NCBI GenBank assembly: GCA_900548565.1
Contig: URKV01000122.1
Coordinates: 1 to 5,295 of the forward strand
Source: an uncultured Collinsella sp.
GTDB taxonomy: Bacteria > Actinomycetota > Coriobacteriia > Coriobacteriales > Coriobacteriaceae
Length of the DNA stretch: 5,295 bases
Direction of reading: 5' to 3'
The position numbers and the translations under genes are program-made. Below the pieces are notes generated by a model. The model had not been told where the DNA came from, did no database searches, and saw only the letters and a list, made by a program, of their open reading frames with translations. Shown in pieces: positions 1-5,295 of the stretch (its first letter is position 1; every line of letters begins with the position of its first letter).

Positions 1-2453
1 ACCCCGGCGTGGGCGCGTGGCAGAGCGAGGATTCGCCGTGGCGCGATGCGTTTTATTTCCACGAGGACGGCTCGTACGACTGTTGGTGGGGCGTGGGCAA
101 TATGCCCGCCATCAATGAGAGCTCCGAACTGGTACGCGAGCGGCTCCTGGGCAAGGACGGCGTCATTCGTAAATGGCTGCGCGCCGGCGCTCACGGCTGG
201 CGCCTGGATGTGGCCGACGAGCTTTCCGATGACTTCCTGACCGAGATCAAAAAGGCCGTGCTCGCCGAGAAGCCCGACGCGCTGCTGCTCGGCGAGGTCT
301 GGGAAGATGCCTCCAACAAGATCAGCTACGGCCATCTGCGTCGCTACCTGCAGGGCTCCGAGCTGGACTCTGCTATGGATTACCCCTTCCGCGACATGGT
401 CATCGGCTTTTTGATGGGCTACAAAAACGCCTACCAAGCTGCCGAGGATATCGAGACCCTGCGCGAGAACTACCCGCGCGAGGCATTATCCTGCGCGCTC
501 AATCTGCTGTCGAGCCACGACCGCCCGCGCATTATCTCGGTGCTCGGCGGCGGCCCCGACGAGTCGCAGCTGCCCGAGAGCGAGCGCAGCAAGTGGCGCC
601 TGGACGAGAACTCCATGGGCCTGGCAAAGAGTCGTTTTTGGCTCGCGACGCTCATGCAGATGACGTTCCCGGGTGTGCCTTCGATTTACTATGGCGACGA
701 GTACGGCCTTGAGGGACTCACCGATCCGGGCAATCGTCGCACCATGCCGACCAAGGAAAACCTGCACGACTTCGATACGCTTGCGATCGTCAAGAACGCA
801 TCTGCTGTGCGCCGCGCGTTGCCGTTTATGATCGACGGTGAAATCAAGGCCTTTGCGCTCAATGACGAAGTACTCGCTTATACGCGCACCGGTAAAGACG
901 GCGAGTCCGCGACCGTCATCATCAACCGCAGCCTGCGCAATTCACACCGCGTGACGATTCCGGCGCTCGGCGAATGCGCGAGCGATGTGATTAGCGGTCA
1001 CGAGTGCGAGATCCACAACGGCACGGTCACGCTCGACCTGTACCCGCTGGGTTCGTCGATCATCTATCACCACGCCGAGCAGCGCCTGCAGGAGCCGCTC
1101 GATCACGGTGCGGGTGTTGTGTGCCATATCACATCGGTGCCGACCGACGACGGCAAGCCCGGTACGATCGGCGCGCCCACGCGTCGCTTTATCGACCATC
1201 TGGCCGCCATGGGCATGCGCTACTGGCAGGTTCTCCCCGTCAACCCCACGGACTTCTTCCGCTCCCCTTACGCCGGTCCTTCGGCCTTTGCAGGCAATAT
1301 CGACCTGCTACCCGAGAGCCACGAGGAGCTGGCAGCCGACTTTGAGACCTGGAAGGCCCGCGGCGGCGAGGATGCCGATCCGCTGTACACTGCGTTTAAA
1401 CATCGCAATGCCGATTGGCTCGAGAAATACTGCGTCTACATGGCCGTTAAGAAGTACTTTGAGGGCGAGTCGCGCCATGATTGGCCGGCAGATGTCGCGC
1501 GCTACAACGAGCATCTGATCGACGACAAGCGCTTTCACAACGAGGCCGAGCTTCAGGCGTACATGCAGTACCGCTTTGACCTGGCTTGGTGCGAGCTCAT
1601 GAACTATGCGCACAAGAAGGGCATCGAGGTTATCGGCGATATTCCTATGTACGTGTCCGACGATTCGGCAGACGCGTGGAGCGAACCCGAGAACTTCTGG
1701 CTGTCCGATACCGGCAAGGCGATTGAGATTTCCGGTGCACCGCCCGACAACTTTGCGCCCGAGGGCCAGGTGTGGGGCAACCCGACGTTCCGCTGGGACC
1801 ACATGAAGCAGAACGGCTATAGCTGGTGGATGGATCGTCTGCGTCGCGCGTTCTCGCTCTACGACCGCGTGCGCCTGGATCACTTCCTGGGATTCCACAG
1901 TTACTTTAGTATCCCCGCAGGCAAGGCTTGCGCCGAAGGTCGCTGGTTGGCGGGACCGGGCAAGGACCTGTTCCAGACCGCTTATGACGAGCTGGGTCCG
2001 CTCAACTTTATCGCTGAGGACTTGGGCTATCTGACGCCCGGTGTTCGCGCCATGGCATCGACCTGCGGTTTCCCCGGCATGGACGTGCTGGAGTTTAGCG
2101 ACTACGACGTTCGTTGCGGTGTGCATCCCACGCCCGGCAAGATTCTGTACACCTCGACGCACGATACGTCGACGCTGGCCGGCTGGTGTACGCGTTCCTT
2201 TGCGGGCGGCGATGAACCGAGCGGTGTTGAGGTGGCGGCCAAGCTGATGAGCGACGCGCTGGCAAGCGACGCTCCCCTGGTGATGATGCCGCTGCAGGAT
2301 GTCCTGGGGCTTGGCGACGACGCGCGCATGAACGTTCCGGGCGTGGCCACGGGCAACTGGACCTGGCAGGCTGACGAGGCAGACATTGCAGCCGCCGAGA
2401 ACAAAACCGCACAGCTCCTGCGCAACAACCATAGATTCTGGGGCGAAGCGTGA
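1..2453 (+). CDS. Fused GH13 alpha-amylase / GH77 4-alpha-glucanotransferase, 5' partial
   Basis: The reading frame is open to the left edge (codons start at base 3), and the GTG at 9 lies inside a conserved GH13 stretch (GAWQSEDSPWRDAFYF), so the gene starts outside the window. Numbering from that GTG, residues 1-355 are the C-terminal part of a neopullulanase/cyclomaltodextrinase-like GH13 enzyme: GWRLDVADE with nucleophile D67, LLGEVWED with acid/base E96, LSSHDRPR with H170/D171, then a beta-sandwich domain. After a linker of about 10 residues, 366-814 is a full GH77 domain: GVVCHITSVP, GDIPMYVSDDSADAW (543-557), VRLDHFLGF with nucleophile D624, IAEDLG with acid/base E670, STHDTSTLAGW with D719, and PLQDVLGLG near the end. 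Both visible active sites look intact. By family knowledge, GH13 hydrolyses alpha-1,4-glucans and GH77 transfers 4-alpha-glucan chains. Subfamily, substrate and cellular location (N-terminus missing) are inferred or unknown. The GH77 half resembles MalQ. Confidence 0.93.
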   Translation, partial: PGVGAWQSEDSPWRDAFYFHEDGSYDCWWGVGNMPAINESSELVRERLLGKDGVIRKWLRAGAHGWRLDVADELSDDFLTEIKKAVLAEKPDALLLGEVWEDASNKISYGHLRRYLQGSELDSAMDYPFRDMVIGFLMGYKNAYQAAEDIETLRENYPREALSCALNLLSSHDRPRIISVLGGGPDESQLPESERSKWRLDENSMGLAKSRFWLATLMQMTFPGVPSIYYGDEYGLEGLTDPGNRRTMPTKENLHDFDTLAIVKNASAVRRALPFMIDGEIKAFALNDEVLAYTRTGKDGESATVIINRSLRNSHRVTIPALGECASDVISGHECEIHNGTVTLDLYPLGSSIIYHHAEQRLQEPLDHGAGVVCHITSVPTDDGKPGTIGAPTRRFIDHLAAMGMRYWQVLPVNPTDFFRSPYAGPSAFAGNIDLLPESHEELAADFETWKARGGEDADPLYTAFKHRNADWLEKYCVYMAVKKYFEGESRHDWPADVARYNEHLIDDKRFHNEAELQAYMQYRFDLAWCELMNYAHKKGIEVIGDIPMYVSDDSADAWSEPENFWLSDTGKAIEISGAPPDNFAPEGQVWGNPTFRWDHMKQNGYSWWMDRLRRAFSLYDRVRLDHFLGFHSYFSIPAGKACAEGRWLAGPGKDLFQTAYDELGPLNFIAEDLGYLTPGVRAMASTCGFPGMDVLEFSDYDVRCGVHPTPGKILYTSTHDTSTLAGWCTRSFAGGDEPSGVEVAAKLMSDALASDAPLVMMPLQDVLGLGDDARMNVPGVATGNWTWQADEADIAAAENKTAQLLRNNHRFWGEA

Positions 2454-2478
2454 TAAAAGCCCCGATATAGGGTACAGT
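2450..2478 (+). promoter_or_regulatory. Weak candidate sigma70-type promoter for the FmdB-family gene
   Basis: GTGATA (2450-2455) and TACAGT (2473-2478) each match four of six bases of the -35 and -10 consensus and are 17 bases apart. The -35 box overlaps the stop codon of the glucanotransferase gene. Transcription would start near 2485 and give a leader of about 57 bases containing the hairpin at 2498-2519. This rests on consensus matching only; readthrough from the upstream gene is an alternative. Confidence 0.25.
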
Positions 2479-2497
2479 TACAGACGTTTGAATTTTT

Positions 2498-2522
2498 GCG
2501 GGCAGAGTAATCTGCCCGCTTT
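2498..2522 (+). terminator. GC-rich hairpin between the glucanotransferase and FmdB genes (terminator or leader structure)
   Basis: GCGGGCAGA (2498-2506) pairs perfectly with TCTGCCCGC (2511-2519) around a GTAA tetraloop, which fits the stable GNRA class. Only three T residues follow (2520-2522) before G, so the U-tract is poor; the longer T run (2493-2497) is on the wrong side for plus-strand termination. It could be a weak terminator for the upstream gene, an attenuator or RNA-stabilising hairpin in the FmdB leader, or both. It ends 22 bases before the FmdB start, which leaves little room for a promoter downstream of it. Confidence 0.6.
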
Positions 2523-2530
2523 GTGCTGAA

Positions 2531-2537
2531 AAGGAAG
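2531..2537 (+). promoter_or_regulatory. Ribosome binding site of the FmdB-family gene
   Basis: AAGGAAG lies four bases before the ATG at 2542, a good Shine-Dalgarno match at a suitable distance. It supports ATG 2542 as the start and suggests the gene is translated independently of the upstream one. Confidence 0.75.
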
Positions 2538-2541
2538 TATT

Positions 2542-2778
2542 ATGGCGCGCTACGATTACAAGTGCTCGAGCTGCGGCAACGTGTTTGAGGTTGAGCATCC
2601 CATGTCCGAGACTCCCGAGGTCGTGTGCCCCAGCTGCGGTGCCCCGGCGGCCAAGACGTTCTCGGCCAGCGGCATTAAATTTGAGGGCAGCGGTTTCTAC
2701 AACACCGACCAGCGAAGCGGCGGCTCCAGCACCAACGCCACGAGCGGCTGCTGCGCCAATTGCCCGCATAGCCACTAG
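2542..2778 (+). CDS. FmdB-family zinc-ribbon protein (CxxC/CxxC type)
   Basis: A 78-residue protein starting MARYDYKCSSCGNVFEV, the typical opening of the FmdB putative regulatory family (often annotated CxxC_CxxC_SSSS). Two CxxC knuckles, C8/C11 and C29/C32, would bind one zinc ion. They are followed by the family's conserved KTFSASGIKFEGSGFYNTD stretch (38-56). The tail is Ser/Gly/Thr-rich and ends in a second Cys/His group (C70, C71, C74, H76, H78) that could bind another metal ion; that is inference. The family is named after a putative regulator of a formamidase operon, but its biochemical role is not settled, and a regulatory or RNA/protein-binding role is only a guess. Length is normal for the family. 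The gene has its own good ribosome binding site and is followed by a strong terminator, so it is probably the last gene of its transcript. The symbol is left blank because the family is broad. Confidence 0.9.
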   Translation: MARYDYKCSSCGNVFEVEHPMSETPEVVCPSCGAPAAKTFSASGIKFEGSGFYNTDQRSGGSSTNATSGCCANCPHSH

Positions 2779-2787
2779 AAACCAAGC

Positions 2788-2825
2788 AGCCCCGCGATCA
2801 ACGCCGATCGCGGGGCTAATTCTTT
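2788..2825 (+). terminator. Rho-independent terminator after the FmdB-family gene, possibly bidirectional
   Basis: AGCCCCGCGATC (2788-2799) pairs perfectly over 12 bp with GATCGCGGGGCT (2806-2817) around a 6-base loop, followed by AATTCTTT (2818-2825). It begins ten bases after the stop codon at 2776-2778. On the minus strand the same hairpin is followed by GCTTGGTTTC, a weaker U-tract, so it may also stop readthrough from rsmB. Confidence 0.85.
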
Positions 2826-2832
2826 GCGCTAA

Positions 2833-2853
2833 GGGTAGCTAATCAAGCTACCC
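2833..2853. repeat. Small inverted repeat in the convergent intergenic region
   Basis: GGGTAGCT (2833-2840) and AGCTACCC (2846-2853) form a perfect 8-bp stem with a 5-base loop. There is no clear T-tract on either side (AGGTTTCC on plus, TTAGCGC on minus). It could be a back-up terminator or RNA 3'-end stabiliser between the converging genes; the function is unproven. Confidence 0.5.
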
Positions 2854-2866
2854 AGGTTTCCTTGTG

Positions 2867-2933
2867 AGTTGCGGTGAAATAAGGACTGTTTGGCAGGTAG
2901 ATGCCGCTATTCAATCCCTATTTCACCGCAACT
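2867..2933. repeat. 67-base element bounded by 15-bp perfect inverted repeats, next to the rsmB stop
   Basis: AGTTGCGGTGAAATA (2867-2881) is the exact reverse complement of 2919-2933, with a 37-base interior. The interior adds GGA/TCC pairing (2883-2885 with 2915-2917) and a nested GGCA/TGCC hairpin (2892-2895 with 2902-2905). The right arm ends six bases from the rsmB stop codon, so an rsmB transcript would carry this long stem in its 3' UTR. No U-tract follows on the minus strand, so it is not a standard intrinsic terminator. I see no flanking target-site duplication. It could be a dispersed palindromic (REP-like or MITE-like) repeat or a factor-assisted 3'-end structure; copies elsewhere in the genome cannot be checked here. 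Confidence 0.7.
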
Positions 2934-2939
2934 TAGTCG

Positions 2940-4340
2940 CTACTTGCGGACCAGACGGGCGCAGAAGTGGCCGTCGTAGGAATCTGCGTTTACCGGCACG
3001 CTTTGGAAGAGGCCCCGATCGTTCTGGCGTACGGAAACGAGCTTCTTGGCCTGATCGAACTCAGGGAGTTGCAGAATCTGTGCCTCGGAAAGCGGTGCCA
3101 CGCTAAAGCCGGCGCCCTCAGGAGAAGCAAGGAAAGCATCCACCACCTGCGTGTTCTCCTCGTCGAAGACCGAGCACGTCGCATAGATGAGCTCGCCGCC
3201 GGCAGCCACGCGCGCGGCGGCTTCCTTGAGCATCGACAGCTGCAGTTTGGGCAGCTCAACCGTCACATCCTTTTCGGTCAGACGCCACGGGATCTCGGGA
3301 TGACGACGCATGGTTCCGGTGCCCGAGCACGGCGCATCGATAAAGACCGTGTCGAATTTAACCGGCTCGCCAAGCATGGCATCAAACGATGTGAGCACCT
3401 CATCAAGCTCGCATGCATCGCCCGAAACCGTGCGAACGCCCTGAATACCCGCCTTATGCAGGCGAGCAAGATTCAGGTCACACTTGCGATCATGCAAATC
3501 GAGCGCCGTATGCTGACGCTCATACCCCGCACACTTGGCCTGACACATCATCACATAGGTCTTGGTGCCACGACCGGCACCAATCTCAAGACAGCTACCA
3601 GGGCGCGTGGCAGCTGTGGCGATAAGCTGCGCATTGAGATCAGATGCCACCGCGGCAGCACGCTCAAACACACCCGAAGCAACGGTAACCTGGGCATCAA
3701 CCGGGGCATGGCAGCCCGGGAAGACAGGCGCGACGAGCTGCGAGATATACGGATCGGGCTTGGTCGCAAAGGCGTTCTCGTGCAGGGCCAGCGGCGCGGG
3801 GGCCAGATTACCGGCAAAGCTAAGCGCGCCCTCCGGTGTGTCAAACGAAGCCATAATACGAGCGCACAGCCAACGCGGCAGACCCATCAGGCGCGACAGA
3901 CGAACCAAGCGTCGCTCAGACTCGTCTACATCGGACGCAGTGGCAAAGTCCTCAACGTTGTCCGCGACCTTATGCAGCACGGCATTGGCCAAACCGGCGG
4001 CAGACTTAGCTCCGCTGCGCACCAGCTCAACGCCCTGACTCACCGCAACGCGGCCAGGCGTATGCAGATAGAGCATCTCGAAGGCCGAGATACGAAGCGC
4101 CATGCGAACACGCGGCGCAACCTTTTTAGGCTTATCAAGAAACTGGTCGAGCAGCTCGTCCAAAATACCCTGCGTGGCGGCCACACCCAGCGCCAAGCGG
4201 GCGGCAAAAGCGGAATCGCGCTGATCAATAGCCTTGGCCGATGCGCGAGAGGACAGCACGTCGCGCGCATACATGCCGCGGCGATCGGCCTCCATCAGCA
4301 CATCGAGCGCAAGCTTGCGCGCGGGAGACAACTTGCTCAT
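2940..4340 (-). CDS. rsmB: 16S rRNA (cytosine(967)-C(5))-methyltransferase RsmB
   Basis: A 466-residue SAM-dependent rRNA m5C methyltransferase of the RsmB/NOP2 family. Residues about 5-135 form the NusB-like RNA-binding domain (SPARKLALDVL, then the helical RVRMALRISAFEMLYL region). The Rossmann methyltransferase domain follows from about residue 200. SAM-binding motif I is CLEIGAGRGTKT (250-261), unlike the usual DxCAAPGGKT, with D281 ending the next strand. Motif IV is DAPCSGTG (335-342, C338) and motif VI is ATCS (387-390), whose C389 is the expected nucleophile. Both cysteines needed for the m5C mechanism are present. The chosen ATG (4340) overlaps the fmt stop as ATGA and is preceded by GGGGTG at a usable distance; the in-frame GTG at 4355 would add five residues and is less likely. 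E. coli RsmB has 429 residues, so this one is slightly long. The target base C967 is inferred from the family. Confidence 0.93.
   Translation of the reverse strand: MSKLSPARKLALDVLMEADRRGMYARDVLSSRASAKAIDQRDSAFAARLALGVAATQGILDELLDQFLDKPKKVAPRVRMALRISAFEMLYLHTPGRVAVSQGVELVRSGAKSAAGLANAVLHKVADNVEDFATASDVDESERRLVRLSRLMGLPRWLCARIMASFDTPEGALSFAGNLAPAPLALHENAFATKPDPYISQLVAPVFPGCHAPVDAQVTVASGVFERAAAVASDLNAQLIATAATRPGSCLEIGAGRGTKTYVMMCQAKCAGYERQHTALDLHDRKCDLNLARLHKAGIQGVRTVSGDACELDEVLTSFDAMLGEPVKFDTVFIDAPCSGTGTMRRHPEIPWRLTEKDVTVELPKLQLSMLKEAAARVAAGGELIYATCSVFDEENTQVVDAFLASPEGAGFSVAPLSEAQILQLPEFDQAKKLVSVRQNDRGLFQSVPVNADSYDGHFCARLVRK
4337..4340 (-). other. ATGA stop/start overlap coupling fmt to rsmB
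   Basis: On the minus strand the fmt stop TGA (4337-4339) and the rsmB start ATG (4338-4340) share bases as ATGA. This arrangement is typical of translational coupling. It implies one transcript running from fmt into rsmB and decides the rsmB start. Confidence 0.85.
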
Positions 4341-5248
4341 GACAAAACACCCCACGAAAGATCAGCGCCCTGCAGGCCAGCAGCCCAAGCAGAAGCGGCC
4401 ATAGCACGCTTACCATCGGGCTTAACCTCGAGCAGTTCAACCGCACCATCGGAAAGGCCAAGGAAAACACGCTTATTCTTAACGTCAACGCCGCCCTTGC
4501 CAAGCGAAACATCGGCCAGCGCAGCATCGAGCACACGCACGGTCTTGCCGGCAATCACGCATCGAGCAGGCGCGGTATCGGACGAAGCGAGCACATGCCG
4601 CACGCAATCGAGCGCCGTCATCTGCGGATCCAGACGCATCTCCTGCTTGGAAATCTTGGCAGCATGAGTAACGAGCGACTCATCCTGCTCAGTCCAAACA
4701 GCCGAGCCATCGGCAAGTGAGGGAAGCGTATCGGCAAGCAACTTGCCACCAAGCTCACCAAGCTCCATCGTGAGCGCCTCGGCATGCTTACCGGCAACCG
4801 ACGTAGACGCCTGCGCGCAATAAGCGCCAGTATCCACGCCATGCCCAATGCGCATAATGGAAACGCCAGCAATCTCATCACCAGCGAGAATCGCACGCTG
4901 AATAGGAGCAGCCCCACGCCAACGAGGCAGCAAGGACGCATGAACATTTACGATACCGAGCGGCGCCATATGCAGCACCTCATCGGGCAAAATGCAGCCA
5001 TAGGCAGCCACGCAGAAAATATCTGCCCGAGCAGCTTGAAGCGCCTCAACGACCTCCGGCGTCATACGATTAGCCTCAATAACCGGCAACCCCAGCTCAA
5101 GCGCCTTAGCCTTAACAGGAGACGGCTCCAGCTTCTTACCACGCCCACGAACAGCATCAGGACGAGTAACAACAAGCGCAATCTCGTTACCAGCCTCGAC
5201 AAGCGAAGTCAACGAAGGCACCGCAAAATCAGGCGTGCCCATAAACAC
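4337..5248 (-). CDS. fmt: Methionyl-tRNA formyltransferase, 5' end missing
   Basis: Transfers a formyl group from 10-formyltetrahydrofolate to initiator Met-tRNA in the cytoplasm, enabling fMet translation starts. The genomic part encodes 303 residues from VFMGTPDFAVPSL. Counting that V as 1, visible motifs are GRGKKLEPSPVK (35-46, the tRNA-contacting loop region), VNVHASLLPRWRGAAPIQ (100-117) with catalytic N101 and H103, and HGVDTGAY (136-143) with catalytic D139. The C-terminal tRNA-binding domain runs from about 205 to the end. Related proteins begin about three codons earlier (M-x-I/V-V-F-M-G-T-P), so the true start codon and ribosome binding site are lost at the contig end. A predictor would call a GTG start at 5263 giving MYKRQ, but those five residues are adapter-encoded. 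The codons are rich in T-ending forms compared with the other genes here. fmt and rsmB are adjacent in many bacteria, often with def or priA upstream; whatever lies upstream here is not visible. Confidence 0.95.
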   Translation of the reverse strand: MFMGTPDFAVPSLTSLVEAGNEIALVVTRPDAVRGRGKKLEPSPVKAKALELGLPVIEANRMTPEVVEALQAARADIFCVAAYGCILPDEVLHMAPLGIVNVHASLLPRWRGAAPIQRAILAGDEIAGVSIMRIGHGVDTGAYCAQASTSVAGKHAEALTMELGELGGKLLADTLPSLADGSAVWTEQDESLVTHAAKISKQEMRLDPQMTALDCVRHVLASSDTAPARCVIAGKTVRVLDAALADVSLGKGGVDVKNKRVFLGLSDGAVELLEVKPDGKRAMAASAWAAGLQGADLSWGVLS

Positions 5249-5295
5249 CTGTCTCTTATACACATCTCCGAGCCCACGAGACTCCTGAGCATCTC
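5249..5295 (+). other. Illumina Nextera adapter contamination (non-genomic)
   Basis: 5249-5267 is the 19-base Tn5 mosaic end CTGTCTCTTATACACATCT. 5268-5282 is the Nextera read-2 adapter remainder CCGAGCCCACGAGAC. 5283-5290 is TCCTGAGC, which matches the Nextera i7 index N704. 5291-5295 is ATCTC, the first bases of the P7 flank. The order is exactly that of a sequencing read running through its insert into the adapter, so these bases are technical and not part of the organism. Confidence 0.98.

Noticed and set aside
9..11. GTG at base 9 as the true start of the glucanotransferase fusion
   Set aside because: The frame stays open to the left edge, and the residues around the GTG belong to the middle of a conserved GH13 domain, so the gene simply continues outside the window.
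1308..2432. 374-residue antisense open frame opposite the GH77 domain
   Set aside because: It lies wholly opposite a GH77 domain with intact conserved motifs and shows no recognisable protein family. Long antisense frames are expected in GC-rich coding DNA.
2095..2775. 226-residue minus-strand open frame spanning the FmdB gene and the end of the fusion gene
   Set aside because: It overlaps two supported genes and the structured intergenic spacer, and its Arg/Ala-rich sequence resembles no known protein.
2867..2933. CRISPR repeat or array
   Set aside because: There is only one inverted pair and no set of direct repeats with regular spacers, and no cas gene is present.
4341..4355. Longer rsmB start at GTG 4355
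   Set aside because: The added residues (MGCFV) are not part of the family domain, and the ATG at 4340 has the classic ATGA overlap with fmt plus a GGGGTG upstream.
2967..4667. 566-residue plus-strand open frame opposite rsmB and fmt
   Set aside because: It covers two clearly recognised genes on the other strand, is rich in Arg/His/Thr low-information sequence and has no family motifs, so it is a shadow frame.
5249..5267. Tn5/IS50 end as evidence of a natural transposon insertion in fmt
   Set aside because: The hyperactive mosaic end is directly followed by the Illumina read-2 adapter, an index and the P7 flank, which identifies library contamination and not a transposon.

Overview
This 5,295-base window looks like the end of a draft contig from a high-GC bacterium (roughly 60% GC by eye). 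The gene content and protein style suggest an actinomycetal gut anaerobe of the Coriobacteriia, with Collinsella or a relative as the best guess. That is an inference from general resemblance, because no rRNA or other firm taxonomic marker is present.

Layout. Bases 1-2453 (+) hold the 3' part of a large fusion enzyme. It has a GH13 alpha-amylase/neopullulanase-like domain, cut off by the left edge, followed directly by a complete GH77 4-alpha-glucanotransferase (MalQ-type) domain. After an 88-base spacer with a weak promoter candidate and a strong hairpin, a 78-residue FmdB-family zinc-ribbon protein is encoded at 2542-2778 (+). A 161-base convergent intergenic region (2779-2939) then carries three separate inverted repeats, the first of them a good rho-independent terminator. 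On the minus strand, rsmB (16S rRNA m5C methyltransferase, 2940-4340) and fmt (methionyl-tRNA formyltransferase, 4337-5248) form a translationally coupled pair, with fmt upstream and an ATGA stop/start overlap.

The last 47 bases (5249-5295) are not genomic. They match the Illumina Nextera transposase mosaic end, the read-2 adapter and an 8-base i7 index, followed by the start of the P7 flank. This cuts off the first few codons of fmt and creates a false start reading MYKRQ.

Function. The two halves of the window are unrelated. The left side concerns alpha-glucan breakdown and rearrangement: GH13 hydrolysis of malto-oligosaccharides or starch/glycogen fragments, and GH77 disproportionation. 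The right side is translation housekeeping: formylation of initiator Met-tRNA and methylation of 16S rRNA. I see no new defence, mobile or CRISPR-like system here. The points most worth following up are the adapter artefact, the GH13-GH77 fusion, and the 67-base inverted-repeat element next to rsmB.
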